Below, piece after piece: positions 26,101-39,008 of a stretch of DNA of 64,000 nt. The stretch comes from Typha latifolia (lineage: Eukaryota > Streptophyta > Magnoliopsida > Poales > Typhaceae), in the NCBI GenBank assembly GCA_019914945.1, contig CM034102.1:14559501-14623500 (forward strand). Reading direction: 5' to 3'. A program made the position numbers and the translations under genes. The notes beneath the pieces were generated by a model, which saw nothing but the letters and a program-made list of their open reading frames with translations, was not told the DNA's origin and did no database searches. Position 1 is the first letter of the stretch, and every line of letters starts with the position of its first letter.

Positions 26101-28010
26101 AAAATGAAGCTATAAACCTTATTACTCTATTGGGCTGATATAAGATTAACAAGGCAAACATAGTTACAGGTCCGAAAAGGTTGACTCGTGTACAGCCATT
26201 CATTACCCAACTACTGATAAGTTGAATGTTATATTAAAGAAGTATCAATGACCAATTGACCATGTGTCAAATTGCAGATTTCTTGATTACAAAAGCAGTA
26301 CAAGGAAGATCTATTTACCAGGACATGCAGATGAAAGCATGGGTAGGCTTGATCCACATTCTTTGCTTCCAGGAAGCTGATGTAGCTTGTACCGGGAAAT
26401 AAATTCATTACATGATTCAATGAGGGAGAGATCTCTACTACAACTTGTGTCATAGACAGCCTTCACTCCCAAAGACTTGAAGAAAGTAGTAAGCTTCCTG
26501 AAAACCTGGGAAAAGATGGGGCATCAAATCATGGATTTTACACAACCAAATAAGAAGAGTTTTGACATGTATCTGTCATTAATATTTACATATGACAAGA
26601 AGCACATGCCTGCACAAGACCAGTTCAAAATGAACAAATAAGAGTTATTTGCATAATGCAATAAAATAAATTCTTGTCATGATTTCTAAGAGATGGACAA
26701 GGAGGTTATCCTTTGTATCCTAAATTCCTAACCAGCATTATGTTTAATGAATAATGAGATCCAACTTTTGCTGCTAATTTCACCAAATTTTTATATAGAC
26801 CACCACATAATTAAATCCCTGCGAAAGAGTACTTTGTGACAAAAAATTCTATATTCTTAATCTTAAATCAAGATGAATTCAGATAGATATGATACCAAAC
26901 AGCATAAAAACATTAACCATAAATAGAATATTATAAGTAATATATAAGAACATCTACCTGAGATGGAGAAAGACCATAATGAGCAGCTAATGATGCTCTT
27001 GACTGGGGGGACACAGAAATAATAACAGCCTTCTCCGAATTGACATGAGAGAGAAACTCATCCAAACCTTGTTTCTCGAGCATAACTGTTTCTGCGGAAG
27101 TTATGCAACCACTGCAAAATCATAAATGTTTTATTTATTTTAATCTGGTCAGTATAGAAAATATATGTGCACACTCACCCAAATGCATGTATTAATTGAG
27201 CATTGCTTTAACTAAGTGAGGTATAACCTATGAAAAACGCCCACAAAGCTTGTAAACAACCTACCTTTGTGATTTACAGAGGATATGATAATTGCCTGTT
27301 CTTGTTTCCATAACTAATTGTGTAACTGTTTGCTAATTGTCTTTCCAGTTTATAAAAGCAATGTGTACTGCAAGATATCTCACTGGAGATAACATGTGCA
27401 TCAAACTACTAACTTATTGGAAGCACCTGTAAAGAAAATTGCACCCATAGAAATTGTGGTGTCTAATGAATCCCAACAACAGGGAAAATCTAGTGAATCC
27501 CAGGATCATTCTTCATACATAAGACTCTTAAGCAATCCATGGACACTCACTACCATATAAGTTGCAATCACCCGACACGTACTTCGTAGCATGAATCGGA
27601 AAACATAAGATGGATAAGAAAGATTTCTACCTGCATGCCAGGCAGTCCTTCAGCGAAATCTTCACCGATTCCGCTTGTGATTGTTGGCTAGTGGGTTTTT
27701 CTTTTGCTTTGCTCTGCAAATAACATGAGGAGGTAAGAGAAACTAGAAGGGAAAAAGTTTCACCTCGGACTATCACTAGATGATTAAAACAGAAAACAAG
27801 ATAAAATCTTTGTTCCAAAACACTTCAAAGAAGCACAATTTCTCAAAGGTTTAAGTCCGATTCCCAAAAGTCAAAGCTAGGTATGGTCTATACCTCAGCT
27901 TTCACGTGCTTGGATTTGGTGGCGTTGAGCGAGACGATGCAGTCCTGCGACGGTGCAATGAAGTCATTGAGATCGGCGAGGCGTAGCGCCGGTGAGAATT
28001 TCTCCGACAT
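23113..28010 (-). CDS. NAR1: Cytosolic Fe-S cluster assembly factor NAR1
   Basis: Eleven exons: 28010-27894, 27713-27631, 27111-26958, 26505-26319, 25797-25671, 24892-24715, 24609-24560, 24249-24078, 23963-23837, 23714-23623, 23265-23113; 479 aa. NAR1 is the hydrogenase-like adaptor of the cytosolic iron-sulphur assembly (CIA) pathway, passing 4Fe-4S clusters from the scaffold to the targeting complex. N-terminal cluster ligands are Cys24, Cys63, Cys66 and Cys69 (DCLACSGC). The C-terminal cluster ligands are probably Cys179 (SSACPGW), Cys235 (MPCYDKK), Cys396 and Cys400 (MACPSGC), the spacing seen in human IOP1. The protein ends LHNW; a C-terminal aromatic residue is characteristic of the family. 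The start [20 protein letters not shown] matches plant homologues. Intron 5 contains a MITE (25083-25295). Confidence 0.95.
25083..25295. mobile_element. hAT-like MITE in NAR1 intron
   Basis: 213 bp with inverted ends: left CAAGGTTTGAAGTTTCACC, right (reverse complement) CATGGTTTGAAGTTTCGC, 15 of the first 17 matching. Flanks GATCTAAT (25075-25082) and CATCTAAT (25297-25304) are an 8-bp near-duplication with one mismatch, offset by one base on the right. The size and CA(A/T)GG start suggest hAT; a 9-bp Mutator-type duplication is the alternative. No coding capacity. Confidence 0.6.
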
Positions 28011-30087
28011 TTCGCCACCACACACGAACAGCCTCTTCCAAAATCCCAAAGGGATCGAGATAGCCTGATATCTAGTTTCCCCGCAAACTATGGCGGTCGA
28101 CAAATAAGGGATTAGGGTCAGACTTTCCGGGATTTAGGGAGGAAGGGAGACGCCAAGAGAGGGGGAGAGAGAGAGAGGCAGAGGTGGAAGAGAAAGGCGG
28201 TTGGTTGCTTGCGGTCTTCCCTGAAGAGTGAAGAGGTCAGGGTATCGGTACTCGGTTTAACGGACCCAAATTGCGGCTTCGCCTCTCGCTCCATTGTATT
28301 ATATTCGCAACAAATCAGGGGGCACGTGCGTTTGCACGTGAACCGAAAGCTGGATCTTTTTATTTATTTATTTATTATATTTATATCCTACTCATGGATA
28401 TTTTGGTTGAGTTGTTGGTGATCCTTTGTTTTTCATTTCTTTTTTATAATTATGCTGTAATTATACATTTTACACGTATAATGATATTGTTGGGGGTTGT
28501 AATATTCAAGGTATTAAAAAATCCGGATCCACATCGGTATTTTAATCGCTTGGGTCGGATAATTTTTTTTAATTATATAAAATTTAAATATTAGTTTAAA
28601 ATATAGTAAAAATATTATAAAAAATAAGAAAAAAAATTACCAAACTGAAAATAAAAATAGATTAGAGAGAGCTAGTGGAAGAAAAATAAATAAGAGAAAG
28701 AAAAATTATAGTGCAGTAAAGAAGAATAAAATAAAATAGAGAGCGAATGAAATAAAAAAAACTAAGAGAGAAATAAAAAAATTATATATCAGAGTTCACT
28801 GAACTTAGATTTGCATCGTGAGAGTTCATCTAATCTAAATCTCTTTATAAAAAATATTTATATAATAAAAAGTAAAAAAAAAAAGAAGTAATGTTTTCAT
28901 TGGGGGAATCAAACCGATAACTTGTCTCCATTTATAATTAATTTGGTCTTAAAAAAATGTCATTTCCTCCCTTTTTTCATTCTTTTTTATTGAAAGTCTA
29001 TAACTATTCATTGTAAATATAATATTACAGTAAGATCCAAAGGTCAATGTAGATTAGTTAAGTCTGTAGACTATTCTACGGGTGAAATTTTTTGGGTGTT
29101 CGGTAGACCACCATGAATGAGGTAGCGAATCAGATCAAATTGTTATTATCTTTAAGTAATTCAAAGGTTTCAGAGTTGTGATATCTTTCAGTCAATGACT
29201 TTTTTTTTTATTGGTGCAAAATGATGTGATATCTTTTAGTCATTAAGTAGACTTCACGATTTTAAAAACTATAAATTAGAGAAAAAAAGAATTGACATCA
29301 TTTTACAATTTCAAAGTATATTAGATTGTGGCAAATATTTCAATACAAGTTAAAAATTATAATCTTAATTCAATAACTATAATACTTAGTTTTTATACTT
29401 GGTACCGGTTACGTGTACCTAACTTCATATCTTTTCTTTATCTGTTAGATATAATTATGCCTTAATTATAGAAATATTATTTAATATTAAATAATTTAAA
29501 TTTGATTATTTGAAGATAAACTTCAATTTAAATATGATTCTCTATCTCTATCTATTATCAAATTTAATTTAAATCAATCTTAAACTAATAAGAAATATAT
29601 ATAAATAAATAAATAATAATTAAAATTTTATCGAGTTAATTATAAAAGATATCAATATACATTACTCTTAGTTAATGATATATATCTTTTACTTTATAAA
29701 ATATTAAGATAATATAATTATCAAAAAAATAATGTACAAATTAATATATTTAAAAAAATAATTTCAGTAATATCTTTTAAATTTTTTGCATTCCTATTAT
29801 ATCCTTAATAATCTTAATATCATCAAATCAATTGATAAATAATTAGGTATGATTAGATTGTTGGCTTAAATGTGTTAATTTTGTAGTACAACACTTAGAT
29901 TTGGTGCCCGGTGCATCGTTTCACAGTTTTAAGGGTAGAACCGTCATTTGGAACTTGGAAGTGAATACTTCTTCTAGGGGTAAGTACGGGAATTGGGAAC
30001 CGTGGCCAATTTAATCACTGCGGCGAAAGCGACTCCGTCTCGGGTCGCCGTGAGCTTCGTGTCGGAGGAAGAGGGAAGAGGACGGCG
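28011..30087. other. Bidirectional intergenic region, NAR1 to FIP2
   Basis: Divergent promoters: the NAR1 leader is probably within 28011-28230 (with a GA-rich run at 28155-28190) and the FIP2 leader within ~29990-30087. Between them about 1.7 kb is very AT-rich, with long A/T runs around 28560-28900 and 29400-29860. No gene, RNA or bounded transposon could be supported. Confidence 0.5.
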
Positions 30088-33000
30088 ATGGTTTCCACTT
30101 ACCCCTTTTCGCCTTCCCCCGTCCTCCTCAATATTGGTCAGATGTTTTCTAACACTTTCTTTCTCTTGATTCTTGTAAGATCGTTATTTTCCCTCCGATC
30201 CTTCTGTTATTTTATCTAATCCAGAATCAAGTTGAAGTTTTTTTTTTTCTTTTCCTTTGGGACCTTTTGGTGATCGGGGAAAGTTAGAAAGGTTTCGGAT
30301 TTATCGATGAACAGAAGTGCACCTTTGATTTGTAGCTCCGAACTGTGGATTTCTCGTCGGACAGTTGGTGGTTGGCATATAGGGTTCCAAAAAAAAATCG
30401 TAACTTGTCGAGAGATGCGAGCTGGTGGAATGCTCGTTGCACTATTGCATAATGGTTGATTTGACTTGCTAACATTGGAACATCAAGGCCTATAAAGGTG
30501 TAATTTTTTATGGGGAACTGGTTGTCAATCAACCAAATTTTGGTCCATATGAAGGAATCAAAACAATTTTATGAGTTATTCTTGCTTTTTTTCTGCTTGA
30601 TGAAATATGAATGCTATTGTTTAAAATGGTTTTTGGGTAATAAATTCAGCAGATGTGATGCAATCCTGTTCTTTTATATTTTATCAGCTGAACTTTGTAT
30701 AATTCTGGGAGCCTCTTTATGTCACACTTCATTAATTCTCTGGTAATTTACAGGTGGTAAGAAGTACACAACGACTATTGATACACTTACTCAGCGTGAG
30801 CCTGACTCCATGCTTGCAGCAATGTTTAGTGGCAGGCATACAATTTGTCAGGACCCTGAATCGGTACTTGTCTATTCTTGGCGATAATTATGTGGCAGCT
30901 TTTTCTGACACTTACTATAAATTTCTTAGTTTCAGACGGTTTCTGTTCTTTGAATGCTATTCTTTGTTTCATTTATTGAATTAAGGATCGTGTCTTTTCC
31001 AGAATCCACATCAATAGTTGTCTTTATTTGCCAGATAAAGATTTTCCTTTCTTTCTTTTTTCTTTTTTCTTGTGTGCTTATGGTGGCTATCTGCGTGAGA
31101 AAGACTTATTATTGCTAGCATTATCCATGATTTGGTGCCACGGAACATTCTTCATATACTGAAGTTTGCTATAAGAACTAATAATTGCCTCCACTGTGCA
31201 GTCTTTCTTCTTAAGCAAGAATGTCTTATCTTTTGTTGGATTTGATCAGCTATCAAGCTGCTGTGGTAGCAATTATTCTGGATCATGCTTTAATTGCTTG
31301 GCCATACTAATCCTTTGCAGGGAATGATATTTGTTGATAGGGATGGGAAATACTTCAGGCACATTTTGAATTGGTTGAGAGATGGCGTTGTTCCCGTACT
31401 TCAGGAGTCAGAGTATCAAGAGTTATTGCGAGAAGCAGAATATTATCAGTTACTTGTAATTCACTTTCTCTTTCCTTACATCCATTAATTTAGTATGTCA
31501 TTTCTGCCCTTCTCATGCCGAGATCAATCGGTTTTGTGTTTGTTGTTACTTTCAATGTTTAGTTCAAATATTGCTGACCTTACTGCCAACATGACTGCTA
31601 TTATTTGAGTAATCTATGATGATTCAGTATCTTGTCACTTGTAAGACTGTTGTCAAAGTTGCGACCAACATTTAACACTTTGCAGATCATCTGATTGATG
31701 TCTTAAACTTCATGAGAAAAAAAAACTATTTCTTTTGCCAATTGCCACATTTTTGTTTACTGTAACTGTATGCTAGATTCTTTATATCAATCTCACTTCT
31801 CGTTAATTTTGCAGGGATTAGTAGACCATATAAATGCACAATTGGAGAAGAAAAAGGATGAAGATGTCTCAGAAACTGAATTGACGCGCATAGATATCAT
31901 CAAATGCATTCAAACTGAAAGAGTTAGATTTCGTGGCGTGAATCTTTCTTATCTTGATCTCTCTAAACTTGTAAGCCACAGGAGTGTAATTACAGGATCA
32001 TTTAACTTCACAAATGAATAACCACACACTGGTGTTATTTCCAGACATATTAATATTGCTAAGTTTAATCTCATTATTTCTATTGGATGCATATGATTAC
32101 TTTGCCATCATATAGTTTAGGACAAACTTAATTGGAACACAGAGCACTTCTAAGATATTACATTTGATCACCAAAGTAAGATATAACATCTGATCTATAT
32201 TGTCATCTAGTCGCACGATTGAGAATAACTAGAATAATGGTCACTTTCATAGCCTTGGATTTCTCAATTATTTGTGATCAGCTTCAAAGTCTTTTTTGAC
32301 CAATTAGCTAGTTCTACTTGTAAAAGAAGTCAATAACAATTAAGTATTAACTGCTTGGCAATTGATAAGTTCTAGATCAGACTTAGAGAATTTGAATTCT
32401 TAACTGGATTTATAAATATTTCTTCCTTTTATCACATTTTTTGAGAAAAATCTTTATTTGGTAATTGAAAAAAAAGGAAAGCTCTAGACAATACAGAGTT
32501 GTATGGATTCTTTCTGATGTAGCCATTTAATATGCTTTTTCTGACTGAGGATGAAAACAGTTGTGACTTTCTACTTTGTATGTTTTAGACAATATGTTTT
32601 GATATATATAGCTTCCGTTTCATTCTCATCTTTGGCTGTACATATATAATCACCGAAACTGATTCTTTGTATGCTATTCTTCAATTGTATGATTTTTCAT
32701 TTGGAACAAATAATGGACGCCCGAAAGTATTCTTTTTGTTGGTCTACAGGACCTATCATTCGTTGACTTCAGTTACGCATGTATCAAGAAAACCATTTTT
32801 TCATGTGCCAATCTTCAGAAAGCTAAATTTGGGGTATGTTATATACACTTTAATTTTCTGCATTGCTTTACATTGCTTTACATCCTAATGTGTGGATAAC
32901 TCTCCTTTGCTTAAATGGGTGTTTTCCTTTCTGCCTATACTAACTCTGCTTTATGGATCTTCTTGCCTCCAGAGGTATAATCAACTGATTGTACTCATCT

Positions 33001-36000
33001 TTCCTGATTATTCATCTTCATCTATCTGTTTCTATTGAAGGAATATCTTACCGTTTATCCAAATCATCTTTACACTATTTACTTCATATAATGTTGCAAC
33101 TTTATCTTAACAGGATGTGGAAGCTGATGGTTCGATTTTCCAAGATGCAATCTTGCGTGAGTAAGATACACTTCAACAAGTTGCTAATAGATATGCTCAA
33201 GTTCAACTTTGTTGACCTGCTTAATTTTAGTCTATATGCAACCTTAAGATAATAAAAGTGATGCATCATCATGTTCAGTGCATAAAAAACTTCTTGTTTT
33301 GAGACTCATCTTTATGAAAAGGGTAACGAAGAATATATGACTTCTTGCTACTGAGAAAGGACTTTATAACTCATCTTTCACTAATCAGGCAACTTCTTGT
33401 TTTCAGATTTTCTTATTCTTTGTTTTCACGAAATTTTAATCTAATTAATTTGAAAATCCCCTTTGCAAATACATAGGTTGACACCAACCAAGCTTTAACT
33501 CCCTCAATTCTTAATATTTTGTCCTTTTCAATTCAGTTCATCAATTAGGTAGAGCCTTTTGTGCCCCTCATCTTCCTTGTACATCCTTAAACTATTGCTA
33601 GTTCATTATATAGCTCTGAGATGCTCTCTTTTTTGTTTCGTTTAATTAGATCGCCTACTGCTCATACCTACGCCCATCGCCCTGTGCACTTCTTGAGCTT
33701 CGTTCTCAAGAGTCTTGCATACTCTCAACTCTCTAAACACACTTGACATAGAACCTCTCAACATTCATTGACTTAAAAGGTCATAGGCATTTCAAAATTT
33801 TCCTCTTACCACTACGCATTTCTTTTTAGTTTTTTTTTCCTAAATGGTTCTATGTGGTCAATTGCAGATGTGAGTTTGTTGGAGCAAATCTTCGTGGAGC
33901 TTCATTGGATAGGGCAAATCTTCAGAGTGCAAATCTGCAGGGTAATATCTTTTATGAAACATTTAACATTTAAGCATTTTTTTTTCTTTTTCTGAATTTT
34001 TTTTTTGATTCAATATCTGTGTGGCATGTCCTGTGTTTTGCTTGACGAGTCTGTACCTAAATAAGTTTCATAACTACATGTGCTTGAATCATCATTAGAA
34101 ATTTGTTCCTTCCTTTATGGATAAAATACTACAACTTAATTGACTTAACACATCTTCTGTAGTGCAACTGTGCTGAAATATCCAAAAGTCCAAACTTGGT
34201 GAATTTTGACTGGAAAAATGTCTGACCAGCTCTTCTGGATAACTATCTTTTGTTGCCTCTAAAGTTAATTGTAGCTTGCTCTTTGCAGATGCATGCCTGA
34301 TTGGGTGTAGCTTTGGTGAAGCAGACCTTCGTTCTGCACATTTACAGGTTGGGTAACTACTTTGTGTTAATTATGCGAGATTTTTTTTTCGTGTTATTTT
34401 GACTTGGCAATAATAGTTATCTCTTTCTATTGTGTGAAAACAAGGTATATAAGGTTCCTTACATTGCTCTCATTTACTGATGATGTAATTGAATAAAAGT
34501 GAGTGAATTAATCTTCTTGTATTGGACGGAACATTATTAAAGATACTGAACCATGAAATAGAGATAGTTCTGTCATACTAATACCTTTTCTTCACAATGG
34601 CATGATGGAGTCGACTACTAAATATGTTTCTGCTGACTAATACATACTAGTATAGTGTTCTTATTCTTTTAAGAAAAGAAACAAAGTCTAAACAGTTATT
34701 TGACGGTCAGTGGGGGTTTTAACAACTCTTGATTACTAGAATTCTGTCTTCAAGCTGGAAACCCTGTTTATTCTGAAATATATCTTCTTGCAGCTGCATT
34801 TGAGTTTCTACTTTCAATTTTGTTGATCAATAACATCTGCTTTTTGCTTCCAACTGTAGAATACCCTGAGCTTCAACTACCTGAACATACAATACAGCTG
34901 TGGTATCTTGAAAAGATGATTTCTTAAAATTGTGCTTCATCATAACGGCATGAACAATATCTACTAACAGTTCCCATTGCTATATTTCCAAGGGGTTTTG
35001 TTGTGAAGTTATTTTCTAGCCATGTAATTTATTTTGTTTTGTGCAGTTGTCTTAGAGCCAGACATTCTAAAACTGAGATGACTTTTCATACTTCCATTTC
35101 ATTTTACCTCTGATTGCAGATCTTTATACTTAATGTAGACTTTGTTTAAGAAAGATTAGACCAACTATACATTTGGCATTGCAAAACTTAATGCTCCTAA
35201 ACACAACAGTTAATTGTTTTGACATTCATATATAGTTACTTCCTGGTTTATTAACTTAGACTGGTTATGATGTGTCAATGTTTGGAAAATTTAGAGTGCA
35301 AATCTTATGGATGCCAATCTGAAAGGAGCTAATCTCGAAGGAGCCAATCTCAAGGTAAAGATTTATTTTGTCTACTGTTGCTAGACAGTTAAAAGTTATA
35401 GTTCATGAAAAATGACTTAGTTATAACTTTGCGCAAACTCAAGGTATGAAAACGTTCATGATTATGAAGGTTTTATATATGCCATATTATGTATTATATT
35501 ATGTAAATGTGTGTGTGTCGTGGTGGTGATGATACCATCCGATTAAATATTTCTCCCATTAATTACCACAATTTTAATTTCTTCTAAAATATTATGGTCT
35601 CAAGTTTTCAACATGATTAACTGTAAAAATTGTAAAATGTGAGAATTTCCAGAGGGCACCTCTGTGGCTTGATTTATTATCTATTTATTTTAACACTGGC
35701 TATCTTTAGGAAAAGGGTTCTTCTTTACCATAATTAGCAAGCATTTTAATTTCTTCTTCATAGAATTCTTTTGTCAAACTTGATTAGTGAAGAAATTGTT
35801 TGTGTAAAAGAAGGAAGCATTAGATAGTCTTCTTTATGCTCATTTGCAGTTCTATTTCTAAATCATCTGATATAAGGATTCTTCATTTCGCATGAAGGGT
35901 GCAAAGTTGGCTGGCGCAAATTTGCAAGGTGCAAATCTTCAGCGTGCTTACTTGAGAGAAGTTGATCTGCGTGAAACTGTAAGTCTGCAGCCTGTTTGAA

Positions 36001-36754
36001 TTCCTCTGTCAATATTGTTTGCTTGTAAAAAAATGTAGATTAGTTGCTTAGACATTCTAGTAAATAGTAATGTTTTGAGCCTTTCCACTGCCATTTATAT
36101 GTAGAAAGTCATGGAGACTGAAAGAGCTACTACTCCTACTTGTTGTCAGTCATCTATAGCTCTTCATGACCATTTATATGCCCCCATTACTTTCCATGGC
36201 GATCCTTTATTTTTTTTCAAGATGTTAGGTCATCCATTGTCCTTGTTCAGAAATCCAACTTCTCGATTAACTATGTTTGAGATCTTATTTGTGGGAATTT
36301 TATGGCAATTAAGCAACCTTGTTCATGTTTGGTTCTATTCATCGGACTTGGCCTGATACGCTTGCATTGGATAGTCACTACTCTTATTGGTAAAGTCTGT
36401 TGTTCTTGTTCCTTGTCCTTTTTTGCTGGTTTACATCTTTTGCCTATGACATGGAAGATAGAACATAAAACAATACCAATAATATTGTGGCGATGAGTGG
36501 AATTTCTGTAATTACTGTTTGGGATGTTACGAGAACACAAACCAGTATGTAATATGGAAAGAAAATATAACTGATTTATTCTTTATTGTACTCTTTCTCT
36601 GACATCGATTTTGAATACCTAGTGAAATCTCAGGATACTCTGTCCATCAGAATAGGATGGTGACAAACTCATTCTTTTCATCTTTTACTTTGCAATACAG
36701 CAATTGGACGGCGCTAAGCTTGGTGGTGCAAATCTACTAGGAGCAATCAGATGA
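30088..36754 (+). CDS. FIP2: FIP2-like BTB/POZ and pentapeptide-repeat protein
   Basis: Eleven exons: 30088-30136, 30754-30863, 31321-31455, 31815-31970, 32750-32833, 33114-33160, 33868-33941, 34289-34347, 35295-35354, 35898-35978, 36701-36754; 302 aa. Arabidopsis FIP2 (At5g55000) binds the formin AFH1. An N-terminal KCTD-type BTB/T1 fold (VLLNIGGKKYTTTIDTL to EAEYYQLL, ~13-98) should mediate oligomerisation or CUL3 binding. A conserved linker follows (TRIDIIKCIQTERVRFRGVN). From ~residue 140 to the end come pentapeptide repeats of the A(N/D)LxG type (ANLKGANLEGANLK), predicted to fold as a right-handed quadrilateral beta-helix. It ends ANLLGAIR. In exon 6, donor 33161 keeps the frame; the nearby GTGAGT at 33157 does not. 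Length matches the family (~300). Confidence 0.94.
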
Positions 36755-37236
36755 TGCAGAACAAGCAAAAAAATGGCTTACGGATCAAACACGATTGCTT
36801 AACTTATTTGTACTATAGATGGGCATATTTACAAGCTGGTGGGATCCTGTACAGATTGTGACTACTGTGTGAAGGAGAAAACTGGTAGCAACTGTTATGT
36901 TTTTATGTGGGTTAATGGTGATATGTCTTATAATCATCATATTGAAGTGAATTGTGTGTGTGAAGTTCAAGAATGATTGCATGTTGCGAAGAGAACATTT
37001 GTTGTACCTGTGTAATAGCAACATGGAATCATGTTTGTTGCTTTGTGCTCTCTCAACTACACATATTGGGAGTCTGGGATACATTGATTTGCTTTATATT
37101 GATTTACTTTTTCTTTATGAACACTTGCGTTTGTCCCTAGGCTTGAGACATTTAGTGGGCCCATGACATTGATACTGTATCAAGGCAGCAATTACGTACA
37201 AAAGTTAAAGCTCACAGAGGAGTGAGTTTGATCTTT

Positions 37237-37406
37237 GGTCTTGTTTGTTTTAAGTTTAGGACCCCTTCGGACTCTCAGAACTCTTAAACTGGTCTAGTAA
37301 TTAAATATATTTTTATTTTTATTATATTTAATCAAGTTTACTTTTTAAATAATTAAGATTAAAAAACAAGATCAAGTTTGGATTTAATCTCAAACCAAAT
37401 AAGACC
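37237..37406. mobile_element. Tourist-like MITE downstream of FIP2
   Basis: 170 bp with inverted ends: left GGTCTTGTTTGTTTTAAG, right (reverse complement) GGTCTTATTTGGTTTGAG. The flanking trinucleotides are TTT and TTC, so the expected TWA duplication is eroded. It shares its end sequence with 2432-2614 and 51733-52184, indicating one family. No reading frame. Confidence 0.6.
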
Positions 37407-37622
37407 TTCAGTCCAAACAATTATAATTGTTGTTCATACTTAGAATTCATGTACCAGCTTATTCTTTCCTCTCCTACGAAAGGAGGAGATCTTTTGTTTT
37501 CTTTTTCTTTTTTTTCCTTCTTTTTGATGAAAAATATGGAGATCTTGTTATTCCGATTAAAGTGGAAAGAGAAATGATTGGTGCAAAAGATGATGACACC
37601 AACTGTAAAGAGATACAATTAT

Positions 37623-37625
<3 letters not shown>

Positions 37626-37705
<80 letters not shown>
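37626..37705. repeat. Compound (GT)n(GA)n microsatellite
   Basis: About 16 GT units followed without interruption by about 23 GA units, 80 bp in total, between FIP2 and MIR166. Confidence 0.95.
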
Positions 37706-37708
<3 letters not shown>

Positions 37709-38290
37709 TATGTTCCAACAATTATTCTCTCAAATCTCATTGACATTAAAGTGAACTTTTCATGCATAATATTTCCTGGAGATACATGCATGATAGATTT
37801 CAGGTTTCTTTCTTTTGTACACTTCTTGGAGTGTATTAAGGCCCATCATCTGAACATATCTAAACATATTAAGCACACAGAACTACAGAAAATATAAAAA
37901 GTTTAACTAAGAATATTCATACAACATGAGCTAGACATAAGTCTTGATTTTTGCTAAGATCCTCTGCAACTTTTGCTTGTAGATTTTCCAGTATTGCCTA
38001 TATAGATATATATTACATATTCCACAAGCCAAAACTACCCTCTTCTTGTGATGATGTGTCTTTTTTTTTTTTTTTTTTTTTGAAGTCTCCTTGTGATGTT
38101 GGCAGATGACCTTTCTGATCACCTGACAACTTTTGCAAATTAAAATTCATCAAAAAAGTACTACCTCTCATAGTCTCATTTTTCCCATCCTCTCAAGCCC
38201 CCTACTTCCAGCTTATTATATACATAACCCCCATGTTGCATATTCCTTTCCTCAGACAATAGACTGTAAAAGCCGGCCAACCCTCACTCC

Positions 38291-38298
38291 TATAAAGG
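38291..38298 (+). promoter_or_regulatory. Candidate TATA box of MIR166
   Basis: TATAAAGG lies about 200 bp upstream of the miR166 hairpin, preceded by a C/T-rich stretch. Plant MIR genes usually have a TATA box ahead of the hairpin. A second TATATA at ~38219 is an alternative. Confidence 0.4.
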
Positions 38299-38487
38299 AA
38301 GACTATAGAAGAAGACAACATAACTCAACCAAAACCCACCCATTTTTCCTAATACTTTATTCCTCCCACCCATCATGTGCTGCCCCCCTAAGATCATATG
38401 GCCATCATGAGATTATAGTCTTGTTGAGGGTCTTAGATTGACGATTAATCATACGAAACTGATCGTAGGAAGGCACAAAGTTTTGGG

Positions 38488-38612
38488 AGAAGGGAAGTGG
38501 GTGCTTGGAATGGAGACTGTTCCAAGATCTCCTCCTATATACTTCTCAATAATTATTACTCAGGAAGGAGATCTCGGACCAGGCTTCATTCCTTGCACCT
38601 TGCTTTCCACTG
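38488..38612 (+). ncRNA. MIR166: MIR166 microRNA precursor
   Basis: The 3' arm carries the miR166 sequence TCGGACCAGGCTTCATTCC, starting at 38574; a 21-mer would end CCTT at 38594. The 5' arm at 38507-38535 (GGAATGGAGACTGTTCCAAG, then ATCTCCTCC) pairs with it and with the GGAAGGAGATC just before the mature sequence, leaving a loop of about 27 nt. Pairing continues at the base (AAGTGGGTGCTT with AAGGTGCAAG), giving a long plant-type stem. miR166 directs cleavage of class III HD-ZIP mRNAs (PHB/PHV/REV) to set leaf polarity, meristem and vascular pattern. The mature region and hairpin agree, so the call is strong; expression is not shown. Confidence 0.93.
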
Positions 38613-39008
38613 CGTTGAAAGCTAGAGAAATTGAATACATGATGGTATGTATGTTTCTTCCTTCCTTTTGAGCTCCTTCATTTCCTTAAAAAAAGAACAA
38701 AACTTTCTTCTTTTTTGATTTTGTTTCTAGAACTCTTTAGTTGTAAAAGCTAGCAAACAAATGAACTCTATAGGGCTATATTTTCTTGAGCTTGTTATAT
38801 TCTCAAAAGTCTATCAACATCCATGCCATGCTTGTTACTTGAATGCAACTCATCTGATCTTTGTCATGTATTTAGCAAAGAAGGTAATTTGATGATAGCA
38901 TCACTTAAAAGTAGCAGTAAAAGGTTGTGAAGCAGTCTAGATTTGCAAAATAACTACTAACTAGATCAAGATGGAATTGAAGAAGAAAGAAAGGAAAAAC
39001 ACTTGAAA

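Larger units (their letters stand above)
36755..38290. other. FIP2 3' region and MIR166 upstream DNA
   Basis: The first ~400 bp probably contain the FIP2 3' UTR. The rest holds a Tourist-like MITE (37237-37406), a compound GT/GA microsatellite (37626-37705) and a T18 run at ~38061-38080. No coding region is supported. Confidence 0.5.

Noticed and set aside
28500..28560. CAAGGTATTAAAAAATCC, similar to the start of the hAT element at 47709
   Set aside because: No matching right terminus or 8-bp duplication nearby.
37427..37897. 156-aa plus-strand ORF
   Set aside because: Much of it translates the GT/GA microsatellite (runs of Val-Cys and Arg-Glu); no family resemblance or splice context.
38438..38671. 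77-aa plus-strand ORF over the MIR166 hairpin
   Set aside because: The start is an alternative codon, the protein has no recognisable feature, and the hairpin explains the sequence.
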